Assembly: GCA_029876055.1 (NCBI GenBank)
Contig: CM056874.1
Location: forward strand, 6,200,001 to 6,264,000
Length of the DNA stretch: 64,000 nt
Direction of reading: 5' to 3'
Source: Madurella fahalii
Lineage: Eukaryota; Ascomycota; Sordariomycetes; Sordariales
Below the pieces are notes generated by a model. That model was not told the origin of the DNA. It was given only the letters and a program-made list of their open reading frames with translations, and ran no database searches. The position numbers and the translations under genes are program-made. Shown piece after piece: positions 36,202 to 45,590 of this stretch (positions within the stretch are counted from its first letter, which is position 1; the number at the start of each line of letters is the position of its first letter).

Positions 36202-36860
36202 GGGCAGACTGGGGGTAGATTGGGGATAGGTTGGGGATAGATCGAGGATATACAGGATTATAGAAGCTGGGAAGCAGACAAAATTTGGGTACCTAGATAG
36301 GAACTACTCAAGATCTTTCCGCTTGGGCCTGGTCAATGCAATTCATGATTGCGCCTTCGTGGCCTTCGTGATTAATAAAGCGAATTGCTCCAAACAGAAT
36401 ATCAGGTATTATCAGTAATAAACCAGGGTTAGGGAAACCTACAGTAAAGCTATGGCCGCCAAGATCCAAGCGCCGCTTCAGCGGGCCAGTTCTCCACTTG
36501 GACCCCTGGAAGATCTTCTGGGACCGATCTGCAACCCCAGCCTCACGAATTTCGTGGGGCGGTGTGCCGGGGGCTGCGGGCTGCCGCATCAGAACCTCTG
36601 TGTCGATCTTCCTCAGACTTGCCCAAGCCTGACGGTGCTGGCTCAGAGCGGGTGGCTCCATCAATTGTCCCGAGTGAACTGCTCTCGATCCAGCGCATGC
36701 CACGATAGCGACAGCAAACCAGGCCCCACCATCACTAACGCCCCATCCGCGCCGAGAAGCCCACCGCAAAGAAACCCATTGCGCTGCAAAGCTACGAGAG
36801 CTTGACACGACTGATAAAAGCAAGCCCACTCCCGCCGCGCCAACCAAACAGCAGCACAGA
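36202..36860. other. intergenic between the MFS and RS-rich genes
   Basis: No gene supported. Short GGGGATAGRTYG-like units just past the MFS stop (about 36210-36245) form an imperfect tandem repeat. Confidence 0.4.
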
Positions 36861-37771
36861 ATGGGCATGCTCGACGACGCCGCGTCCGTCATCTCGGCGC
36901 GCACCTCGCACTCGAAGCGCTCCAAGTCCCACCGCAGCAGCCGCCATCACCGGAGCCGATCCCGCTCCCGCTCCCGTTCCCGGCACCGACACTCCCACGG
37001 CGCTCACTCAACTACCGGAGGAGGTGGAGGTGGTGGTGGTGGGATAACCGGCATGGCAGCCTCCTTCTTCGGCGGCGGCGGCAGCAGCGAAAGCGACAGC
37101 GACCGGCGGAGGCGGCGGGGGCACCGAAGCCGGCACGACCACGACGACAAGCGGTCGTCCTTCTTCAGCCTGCCCAACGTGTCGACGCGGTCCTTCTTCA
37201 GCGGTTTCGGTAGGTCCCTCTCCAATACACTCCCGGCCCGCCCCTCCCCCTTCTCACTTATCCTTCCCTCATGACTAACCTCCCCCGTCTTTCCCTTCCA
37301 CCAGGCGGCGGCGGCAGTGGAACGTCGCACTACAAGCGGTCGCCGCGGCCGGGCTTCGTGGCGCGCGCGCTGCGCAAGCTCAAGCGCCTGCTCCGCGACC
37401 TCGTCTACTACGCCAAGCGGCACCCCGTCAAGGTCTTCATGCTGGTCATCATGCCGCTGGTGACGACGGGGGCGCTGACGGCGCTCCTCGCGCGCTTCGG
37501 CCTGCGCCTGCCCCCCTTCGTCGAGCGCATGCTCGGCGTGGCGGCCAAGGCCGGCGCCGGTGACTCGGCCGGGCTCGTCGGCGAGGCCGTGCGGTTGGTC
37601 AAGAACGGCGTGGGCAGCGGGAGCAACGTGACCAGGAGCAGTGCCTTTGTCGAGAGGGGCCGGGACGGAAATATGCAGTGGGAGCGGAGGACTGTGGAGA
37701 AGGATTTCCTGGGACGGGGAGCGGGCGGGTGGGGCGGAGGATGGAAGGGGATTGCCAAGATGTTTTCGTGA
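36861..37771 (+). CDS. RS-rich protein with one membrane segment, unknown
   Basis: Two exons, 36861..37209 and 37305..37771, encode 271 residues. The 95-nt intron has donor GTAGGT, branch ACTAACC and acceptor CCACCAG. The N-terminal half is full of Ser-Arg-His: SKRSKSHRSSRHHRSRSRSR, then a nine-Gly run and ITGMAASFFGGGG, then an acidic/basic SESDSDRRRRRG. The C-terminal half has a basic helix (ARALRKLKRLLRDLVYYAKR) directly before a hydrophobic segment of about 20 residues (VFMLVIMPLVTTGALTALLA). A tail ending WKGIAKMFS follows. A basic patch beside one TM suggests membrane anchoring with the RS part cytosolic (inference). I do not recognise the family. Strand and frame are supported by the clean splice. 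Confidence 0.8.
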
Positions 37772-38100
37772 TGCTTCTCTGATTGACGCTTTCGACGGTA
37801 GCCATGATGGACGAGAAAATGAGGGCATGGGTTCTGGGTGGATTTTTGCAACCGTATGATGGGCGTTTCTTTGGGTACTTTGTCCTATTTTATACCAAAA
37901 GTGGTTTGGTTGATCTGTTGCTCGATTTGCGCAAGTGACAGCGATTTGACCAGAGAGAAAAAAATGCATTAACATCAAATACTAAGTCTATCACTGCAGT
38001 AAGACAACGCCCAGGTTTTCCCACTTTTTACTTCGATGCATAGGAACGGTAGACTCAAATCACTTCGGATTCATCTGCTCAGCAGACTCATTAGGATAAC
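37772..38100. other. convergent spacer
   Basis: 329-bp 3' spacer between the RS-rich gene (+) and the 38101 gene (-). No further feature was seen. Confidence 0.5.
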
Positions 38101-39375
38101 CTATTTCCCTTTCTTTCGCCCGGACGACTTGACGGTGCCGGACACGGACTTGCGTTTAACAGGGGGTAATTGGGCCGACGATGTCTTCTTTGAAGGCGGC
38201 GGCGGTGTTCGATCCCGCGTCGATCTCCGTTCGGGCACGGGTTCCGGACGTCCGTCAATACTGTCCCGTGGACGACCACGGCTGGCGCTTCCGGAACTGC
38301 TGACTCTTGCTCCACGGGGCAAGCCGTTTGCCGCATCGGCCCTGTCTGATATTTCCCCCTCGCGCGGGTCGCCGCTGCTTCGTCGCCGGCTGGCGTCGCC
38401 GTAGTTGTCGTACATGTCGACGACATCTAGGACACTGTTCCGAACGGACCCGCCCGCGGCGTGGTATGAAGCCCGTGTGCCCGGCGTCATGAACTGAAAG
38501 GGATCAGCCGTCGAGTCCCCCATTGGCCTGCCCGCTGATGGATCCGAGTGGTGGCGGGCAGCCGGCGGCTGATCCGCGCGGACATAGCTATATGTGAATG
38601 GCGAAGAACTCGGTTCCCTGTCGGTGGCGGCCCGACTGGGCGTCCTTGATGAACCGGTCCCAGACCGTGGGAGCGCACGCGAAGATGACGGGGGCGGAAA
38701 GTAGCCCATCGGCGGATAGCCTGACGCTCGGTCTTCTCCCAACTCGGGAGAGGGTGGCTGTGGGGGGCTGTCGCCGCCCAGCGAATGCCTCTTCCGAGAA
38801 ATTGGATCGAGTTGCGAGATGGGAATGGCAACTCGCTCCTCCCGCCGTTGTCTTCGCTCTTGTTCCTGCATGCGCTGTAGCCGCCGCTGGTACGCAGCCA
38901 GCTCCTCTTTGCTCAGTTTGACGTCCTTCTTGCCCTTCGCTTGAGCCCGTTGTATCCGTGCCATCGCAGCGTCAGCGAGCGCTTCCTCCTCAGGATCCAG
39001 GAGCGGCAGCCGCACCTGGTCGCCTTCGCCGCCCGAATCCTGACCTGATTCGTCCGAAGTCTCGTCATCGTATCCATATGCCCTCCGTGATCGAGTGTTC
39101 CCGTCCCTTTCACCCAAGTCTACTCCCGTAAATCGAAGCGGATCACTAATAAACCGATGTCCCAATGCATTTGTAACCGGTCCGGCGCCCTGTATATCGC
39201 CGTCATCATCGCTCACCAGCTCCTCCACGACCCGCTGGCCAAAATCCCACCAACTCTCCTCCTCTCCGTTGCGCGCCTCATGTATCCTCCTCTCGCGCCT
39301 CGATGGTCTTCCCCATTGGGGCGCAGGTTTGGGAGCTCGCGGCCGACCACCTAGACCGCCTCCCCGGAAAAAGCC
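38101..39375 (-). CDS. unrecognised charged protein; 5' end unresolved, overlaps PRA1 3' end
   Basis: The reading frame from stop 38101 back to 39375 looks coding throughout: RAPKPAPQWGRPSRRER, then EEESWWDFGQRVVEELVSDD, then TNALGHRFISDPLRFTGVDL, a Glu/Arg helix (KEELAAYQRRLQRMQEQERR) and a Ser/Arg/Pro-rich tail ending SSGRKKGK. However, this frame has no ATG before the Met near the middle of the N-terminal acidic region. The open frame runs 25 nt past the PRA1 stop codon, into PRA1 coding DNA in another frame. Options: an upstream exon within or beyond PRA1, alternative splicing from the PRA1 transcript, a non-ATG start, or a base error. An ATG at 39316 in another frame (MGKTIEAREEDT) would join this frame with a one-base change. 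The function is unknown. No domain is recognised. Confidence 0.6.
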   Translation of the reverse strand, partial: GFFRGGGLGGRPRAPKPAPQWGRPSRRERRIHEARNGEEESWWDFGQRVVEELVSDDDGDIQGAGPVTNALGHRFISDPLRFTGVDLGERDGNTRSRRAYGYDDETSDESGQDSGGEGDQVRLPLLDPEEEALADAAMARIQRAQAKGKKDVKLSKEELAAYQRRLQRMQEQERRQRREERVAIPISQLDPISRKRHSLGGDSPPQPPSPELGEDRASGYPPMGYFPPPSSSRALPRSGTGSSRTPSRAATDREPSSSPFTYSYVRADQPPAARHHSDPSAGRPMGDSTADPFQFMTPGTRASYHAAGGSVRNSVLDVVDMYDNYGDASRRRSSGDPREGEISDRADAANGLPRGARVSSSGSASRGRPRDSIDGRPEPVPERRSTRDRTPPPPSKKTSSAQLPPVKRKSVSGTVKSSGRKKGK

Positions 39376-39881
39376 TCATCGATCGGCTTGTCCAAAAGAG
39401 CAGCGTGGCCGAGAATGACCACGCCGCTGGCACCAATCAACCACATCATGGTGCCAAAAACGCCAGAGATCAATGCGATCGGAATGGCGATGACGTACAG
39501 GCCCGTGTAAAGCTGGACCGTCGAGAAGCGCTGTTGCCCAAATTCCAGGTCGTGGCCGTCGAGCTTGCCGATCAGGTACATGCCGACCACGACGAAGATG
39601 ATGTCGAAGAGCAGCCAGAAATTGGAGAGCAGGCCGTAGATGCAGAGCATGGTGAAGATAACGGCGTAGTTGCTCGAGTAGTGGCCGAGGTTGTAGTTGA
39701 CACGCGACTGCATCTCAGCGAAGTTGGCCGGCTTGTTCACGCGCTTGACGTCGAGGAACTCGGAGATGGGCCGCAGATTCGAGAAGCGGCTGCCGACGGA
39801 TCCAGAGCGCATGCTGGCGAAACGCTCCTGGAGGTTCAGGCGGGACGTCAAGACGTCTATCGGGATCTGTATCCGCGCCAT
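39351..39881 (-). CDS. PRA1 family protein (prenylated Rab acceptor, Yip3-like)
   Basis: A single exon encodes 176 residues, the normal size for fungal PRA1/Yip3. The hydrophilic N-terminus has PISEFLDVKRVNKPANFAEM, and SRVNYNLGHYSSNYAV leads into the first hydrophobic hairpin (about 75-105). A short loop (GKLDGHDLEFGQQ) and the second hairpin (about 128-158, ending VVILGHAALLDKP) follow. The C-terminus is short and acidic (DEAFSGEAV), as in other members. PRA1 proteins sit in Golgi/ER membranes and act in Rab GTPase membrane delivery and in trafficking (family knowledge). The stop overlaps the open frame of the next gene on the same strand. Confidence 0.93.
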   Translation of the reverse strand: MARIQIPIDVLTSRLNLQERFASMRSGSVGSRFSNLRPISEFLDVKRVNKPANFAEMQSRVNYNLGHYSSNYAVIFTMLCIYGLLSNFWLLFDIIFVVVGMYLIGKLDGHDLEFGQQRFSTVQLYTGLYVIAIPIALISGVFGTMMWLIGASGVVILGHAALLDKPIDEAFSGEAV

Positions 39882-41836
39882 CTTGGAGATGTCGGTAGGG
39901 GGGTAGTCGAACCAAGGATTCGTGGTTTTGGTCGCGGATGTGAGCGCAATTAGACCTGGTAGCGGTAGTAGGGTTGGGACTCAAGCGCTGAGTGCTCCGA
40001 AGTGTCTTTGTGTGCAGTGCTTAAATGCCAGCACGGCGGAAAGAGACGACATGCGCCGACAAAGCGAGCTGTTGGATGCCGGTAGGGAGATCTGGCAAGA
40101 ACGCGTCAATCTTTGGGACGAATAAAAATAAATTTGCGGGCGGCCACTAAAATGGACAAGGGGGCCATTGGCACAAGCCTTTTTATTGCTTGCTTACCCG
40201 ATAGCGGGGCAATTGCAGTGCTGGGGGCCTTACGTACTGTACCTGACTAGGCACCCAAAACCGATCACAAAGAAAGGCTTACGGCGATGTCGTCGTCGAT
40301 ACGTAATCCGCGCGCCGCCGATGACGAATCTCTGTTTATGTGACGGCTTGGTGGTGATTCGAGAGTACGTGTTGCTCGAGGGGGAAGGGAAAAAAAGGAC
40401 AAAAATCAAAATTGGAAAGGAGAACCAGGAATTGGGTTTCGAACAGGGGCCGAGATGGTGATCTCCGAAGCGAGCCACGGGGCGTGCCCCGGCGCCGTCC
40501 TAGTGGCACCCCGGTCAGTGTCGGAGCCGCACTCTCCAATCCAACTTCCCCACCCTAATTCACCCTCATCCAAGTCATCAGCGATGCTTGGGTTGGGTCG
40601 GAAGGGGATGAAGAAGGGAAAGGGAAGAGAAAGGAGAGGACGAAAAAGCGGACAGGAGCCAAATTTTCTAGCTTCCTCTGGTGCAGGGAAGCTGCCAGGT
40701 GCTGAGTTGGCGGTGGGGCGGCACGCCTGCGTTCTGCAGCCCACCGCTAAGGGCCAGGGCAGCTATAGCCAGTAAGCACAGCAGACATCCAAGTAAAAAG
40801 GCGGGAAGCCTTTCCCGCTGCATGCGCCCGTTGACCATCGAGAAGCCAGACTAGGCGGGGCACCACGGAGCACGGGAATCTGTGCGAGTCGCAATTCATG
40901 CCCAAACCCGGCCGCTCGGGCATCTCACAGGCCTCGCGTTCCGATCATGGTCTGCAGGCAGTTGTGTGGTGTGTGCCGCCAACTGCCCAATCAGACGCAC
41001 CTGGGGTTGATTAGCCAAAAAGAAGGATATTTTTATGTAAGGCAGCTGAGCTACCCACGGTAATGCAGTTTGGGGCTGCAAGTCGGTCCCGGTCCGGGGC
41101 CCATACCTAGGATCCTGCGGTGTGACGGTACACAGCTAAACTTGACCGCTCTAAGTGAGTGTACTCAACGACGGGGGCGAGAGGCTCTTCATCAACATGA
41201 TGATCGTCTTGGGGGTTCACCCGTGACGAGAACGTCGACACCCATGACGTCTCAGGGAGACCAAGACGGTGGTGGATGGTAATAAACAGTGATCTTCCCG
41301 CACACCTATTTCTAACCCGGGATTTGACTGGGCGGCCCGAGGACCGAGGGCAAGGATAGGAAGGGAAGGAGGTGGAATTGCACCCGGCACTCGGCATTAA
41401 TATAAAGACAGGTGTACAACCGACAACCACATCACGTTATAGCACGGATTGCAAGACGACCCTGTGACGTCGAATTAGTGTTCGATTGCCAGGACCCGAG
41501 ATCACTGGAAGAGCCTACCGGGCAGGCGATGGCACAGTCGACTTGGTCTCAAGCGGTGGAAGGCATTTGTAGCAAGATAGCAGAGATTAGCGAGTGGCGC
41601 CAACGTTCTCCAACTCAGGTTTAATCCACCTTCGGCTCTGGGCGCTCCAGCATCGAACATTCTCGATTGCTGGCAGATAATCTCGTTTGTTTTCTCACCT
41701 GATGTGCCTTTGGACGTCCGTCCCCTATATCAGCCAGCCCGTTTGTCCTCGTTGAACGTCTCAAATCCAATCCGGAAGAGTACCACTCGGAATCATTGAA
41801 TACCCCCATCATAGAACAGACAGCAGGACAAGCACA
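39882..41836. other. intergenic between PRA1 and the secreted-protein gene
   Basis: A divergent promoter region with no supported gene. It contains a GTACTGTAC copy at 40234-40242. Confidence 0.45.
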
Positions 41837-42547
41837 ATGTTCTTCCAAACCGTCTTCATTACCACTGCCATCGTCGGCTCCGCCATCGGTGCCGCTCTCC
41901 CACACCCGCAAGGGACGGGACTCGCGCCCGCCCACCCTGCCCTGGAGCGCGTCATTCCCATCACGCCCTTCCAGATCTCCAACCTGACCGCGGGAGCCGT
42001 CGTCCTCAGCCACCGGAACTTGTACGTATACACATCCCACCACCTTACTACCCACCTAGCCATACATAATACAATCCATTCTCCCAACCACTAACACTGG
42101 CCTCTCTCTTTCCAAAGCGTCAACTTCGACGTCACCGCCTCCCCCTCCCAGCCACCAATCCACTGCCAAGCGCTGGGCACCACAGCAGGGAAAGTCCTCA
42201 GCAGCATCTCCCGGACATGGTGCTTGTCTCCCGGCTGCTCCGACGCCGCCGGGGACGAGCAGGACAACCAACCCAACCCCCCCGCCACAGCCACGACCCC
42301 GTCTGCCAACACCACCAGCGAGGTATGGTGGTTCTCCTGGACGATGCAGAGCGACGACGGCGACGGCGGGGCCGAGCTACGCGTCGGGCGGCGGGTGGAT
42401 GCGCACTGCCGTGAGGAGGCGGTGCATTTCATCCCCCGCGAGGAAATGCCTGTCGTGGGGAAGGACACGATGTTTGCGAGGCAAGTGTATACCGGGCCGG
42501 AGATGTTTGAGGTGGAGGCTTGGAGGTTTGAGGAGGTTGAGGATTGA
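41837..42547 (+). CDS. small secreted protein, unknown
   Basis: Two exons, 41837..42021 and 42118..42547, encode 204 residues. The 96-nt intron starts GTACGT, has branch CACTAACAC and ends CCAAAG. The signal peptide is clear: MFFQTVFITTAIVGSAIGAA, with likely cleavage near ALPHP. The mature part has FQISNLTAGAVVLSHRNF and VNFDVTA, then three cysteines in IHCQALG, RTWCLSPGC, and one more in DAHCREEA. An Asp/Glu-rich tail ends the protein. N-glycosylation sequons NLT and NTT are visible. No enzyme motif was recognised. It may be a cell-surface or effector-like protein (inference only). It converges on a secreted GH131 gene. Confidence 0.78.
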
Positions 42548-42560
42548 GTAGAAGGGGATT

Positions 42561-42617
42561 TGTTTTTATTTTCTTTTTCTTTTTCTTTTTCTTTTTCTTG
42601 TTCTTTTTCTTGTTCTT
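42561..42617. repeat. (TTTTTC)n pyrimidine repeat
   Basis: A T-rich tandem repeat (TTTTTC units with some TTGTTC variants) starts about 15 bp after the stop of the secreted-protein gene, in the convergent spacer. Confidence 0.85.
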
Positions 42618-42934
42618 AAAGAAGGGGGGCAGGTGGTTTCCAGAGGAAAAAACAAGGGGTGATGTTAGATAAAAGTTCGGGTGTTATTTGTGTAAAGTAT
42701 TGGACGTTATTTCGGCCGGTGATGTAAGCTAGACGGAATATGAATGTGGTATTGTTACTGTATATTCTCCCGGCGTTCTTTTCTTTTCTCTTTTTGCTTT
42801 TATCTCAGAGGCTGTGTAGGCTCTAGTCTGAGAACGGAAATTGTAGGCTCTGTCTACTTGTTGGTGTCTGCCTACCACAGAGATGATTTGAGGTTGCGAC
42901 CATACTCTGGATTTGGACCCCTGAAGAACCCCTC

Positions 42935-43875
42935 TCAGAGCGAAATACACCCGCCGGCGCTGTCCTCAACAAACAAGCTGCCGTAGATGAGACCCTCGTT
43001 GAGATTGCTCTCTTGGTAACCCGAATTGACCACGTCGCTGGTGCCGGTCGGCTTCTTTAGCAGACCAATTTGGTACTGACCCTCGCCCGCGTTGTTATTG
43101 GAGACGACACTGGTGACGCTCTTGAGCGGCTCGTCGCCCTGGGAGTAGTACACTTGGAGGGTGCTGCTGGCTGTCAGCTGGCTGCCTGCGGGGTGACAAG
43201 AATGAGAGCAACACACTTCCTGTTGAAATCCACGGTGATGGCAAAGTTCTGCCAGTCGTCCCTCAGAATAGGGGTCGACCAGATCTGCCTGTTCTGCCGG
43301 TTCAGCACCTTGTACGTGTCCCGGGCCAGGCTAGACTGGCCCAGGATGGCGCCGGCCTGGAAGTTGAACTGGTTGGCCGAGTAGTCGGCGGCCTCGTGCC
43401 ACACGTTCAGGTACTCGTGGCTGAGGTTCAGGGCACGCTGGGCATCCCACTTGACGCTAAAGTGGATCGTCTTGACCCCCGAGCTGCCGGGGCTGCCGTT
43501 GTTGGTGTCGCCCTGGAACTGCAGGCCGGCCCTCCTGAAGCCGCGCTGGGTCTGGAAGATGCTGGCGTCGCTGATGGTCACCTCGAACGGCTTGTGCGTC
43601 TCGTTGTCGAAGCGGGCGTTGGCAACCTCGGGGAACTTGATGATCTGGCTCCACTTCAGGTTCTGACCCTTGACATAGTCCGGGTTGAAGATGGAGGTGC
43701 CGTAGCTGTCGAAGTCGGTCAGCTCCGTGGTGGCCTTGACGCGCCCGTCGAAGACGATGGGGCACTGGATGGCTGTTGCGGCATGTGCCTTGTGGGGAGG
43801 CCCCTGGCTGCTCGGGGGCCGAGCAGTGACTGTGGTTGCTGCCGTGAGTAGGCTGAGGAGAATGGCGTGATGCAT
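42935..43875 (-). CDS. glycoside hydrolase family 131 enzyme, secreted
   Basis: Two exons, complement(42935..43163, 43217..43875), encode 295 residues. The chosen start (MHHAILLSLLTAATTVTA) gives a clean signal peptide; an ATG 19 codons upstream would bury it. The 53-nt intron has donor GTGTGT, branch CTGAC and acceptor CAGCAG. It reads VDFNRNTLQVYYSQG in frame. Unspliced, the frame would stop early. The mature protein follows GH131: QCPIVFDGRVKATTELTDFD, GQNLKWSQIIKFP, PFEVTISDASIF, TIHFSVKWD, LNLSHEYLNVWHEAADYSAN, and a tail NEGLIYGSLFVEDS. GH131 enzymes cleave beta-1,3/1,4/1,6-glucans in cell-wall material. No carbohydrate-binding module is attached. Confidence 0.92.
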
Positions 43876-44616
43876 CGCGGCAGTTTCACTTGGTGAGGCA
43901 ATCAAAGGGGCAGGAGACGCAGACGTGATCAAGAGAAGCCCTCGAGACCGGAGCGAGGGCTGCGCGCCCCTGAAATATATTTCCCATTGTCTATTCTGGC
44001 GATGAGGCGATCAATGCTCTTCCGGCTGAATTTTGGCAAATGTTTTGGCGAGCGGCATCGTGAACCGCACAGAGTTCATTGACCGTTTCTCAATGGCGGA
44101 ATCTGTTCCTGGCGGAACCGCCGTTTCCCGTAATAAGGGAACCACGCTCCGCATCTCCAGATTGGATTTGTGGGGAAGCCGGCTCGCTCCCGCCGCGGGG
44201 TGCCCGAAAGCGGTGGTGCAAATCGCAATCTTGGCAACTGCTTGGAGATTATGCCTAACCCTAACCCTTCCGTTGTCCGATCTGCCGAGCAAATGGCGCA
44301 GCCCGATCACACTTTGTGCCCAACCCGCTGATCGCTCGGGCTCTGTCTCTCAGGCAGCTCAGCCATTGGTTGAACCCAGCCCCATGGCGTTGTGGAGGTG
44401 GAGGCGGCGGGGTGGCTGAGCCGGGTGCCCATGTCCATACGAGAAATACGATCCAGAGCCTCAGGCACACATTATCAACTTGGGCGTCGAAATACCACAG
44501 CTTTCATCAAAATCACAATCATGTCAGGCCTAAGGGAGGAATGGCCAAGGGGGCTGGGCCGCCAATGGGGAGTAAAGATCGGAGGAACGTTGTCAGCCGG
44601 AAAGCATCTGCTCGTC

Positions 44617-44625
44617 TATATAAAG
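44617..44625 (+). promoter_or_regulatory. TATA box, likely for the YbjQ-family gene
   Basis: TATATAAAG stands about 180 bp upstream of the ATG at 44806. It lies between this gene and the divergent GH131 gene, in the right orientation for the former. Confidence 0.5.
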
Positions 44626-44805
44626 GGAAGACCATCTCGGACAGAACAAGAGAACAACACCATAGTTCATAGCTTTGTGCTCTCCTGAATACATTAAACA
44701 CCACACACCATCACCACATCTTCCCAGTGTCTATCTCACCTCCCCATAAAAACCGCCCCACCCACCGTCACCATAGCTCCCCACTTCTTCAGCCGACGGA
44801 CTACA

Positions 44806-45337
44806 ATGTCCCATCACGCCGAGAAGCACCAAGAGCACCCGGGGCCGGCCGACATCCCCCCGCAGATCTCGGACCTGCACTGCTTCACCGAGACCAACGG
44901 CGTCATCACCACCACCATGTTCGACGTGCCCGGGTACCGGGTCGTCCGCGTCCTGGGCGCCGTCTACGGCCTGACGGTGCGCTCGCGCAACTGGGCCGCG
45001 GGGTTGGGCATGGTGATCAAGAGCCTGGCGGGCGGCGAGCTGCGTTGGTTCACGAGCATGGTATGTTTTTGAGGCATATATATATATCTATAGGTGCATA
45101 CCCCCTTTTATGAACTTTGTTGCTGATATCGGAGTATAGCTGTACAGCGCGCGCAACGATGCCATCTCCAGGGTCGTCGCCGAGACGCAGGCGCGGGGCG
45201 GCAACGCGATCATCGCGTTACGGTTCGACGCCGGGGATCTGGGCGGGTTCGCGCAGGTGTGCGCCTACGGGACGGCGGCGATTATTGAGAAGGTGGAGGA
45301 GTCGGTGGAGACGCCTCCGCAGTTGATCTCGTCGTGA
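44806..45337 (+). CDS. YbjQ/UPF0145 (DUF74) family protein
   Basis: Two exons, 44806..45060 and 45140..45337, encode 150 residues. The 79-nt intron has donor GTATGT and acceptor GTATAG, and falls on a codon boundary. A His-rich N-terminus (MSHHAEKHQEHPG) precedes the domain. The domain shows MFDVPGYRVVRVLGAVYGLTV, SRNWAAGLGM, the GGELRWFTSMLYSARNDAI helix, then ARGGNAIIALRFD and an AYGTAAIIE C-terminal strand. This is the order seen in YbjQ-type proteins, which form ring oligomers and are called heavy-metal-binding by homology only. Such proteins are best known from bacteria, but fungal copies exist. The function here is unknown. Confidence 0.88.
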
Positions 45338-45590
45338 GGCGGTGGGGCTTGGTTTGATAAGGGTGGAGGATCTTATTTAGGGACTGGCTTGGGGAATTTT
45401 GCAAGATCTGGGTTTGAAAGGTTACGGAGTCAAGATACGTTTGATTTTGCCAAGATACCGAATATGCACACTTTAAAGACAATACCGGTTTATCCCCATA
45501 TATTGTTGAACTCCAAGACGCCGTTGTCCAATGCCTGATCCAAATGCCACGCGTCATGACGCTGTACAAGGGGTTGGCAGCCCCGTTCTA

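Noticed and set aside
37004..37978. 324-codon minus-strand frame opposite the RS-rich gene
   Set aside because: Gln/Arg/Ala-rich shadow of the RS and GC-rich exon; no features, and the plus strand has a clean spliced gene.
44248..44268. CCTAACCCTAACCC telomere-like sequence (also near 48750)
   Set aside because: Only two repeat units in each place, inside gene-bearing DNA; not a telomere.
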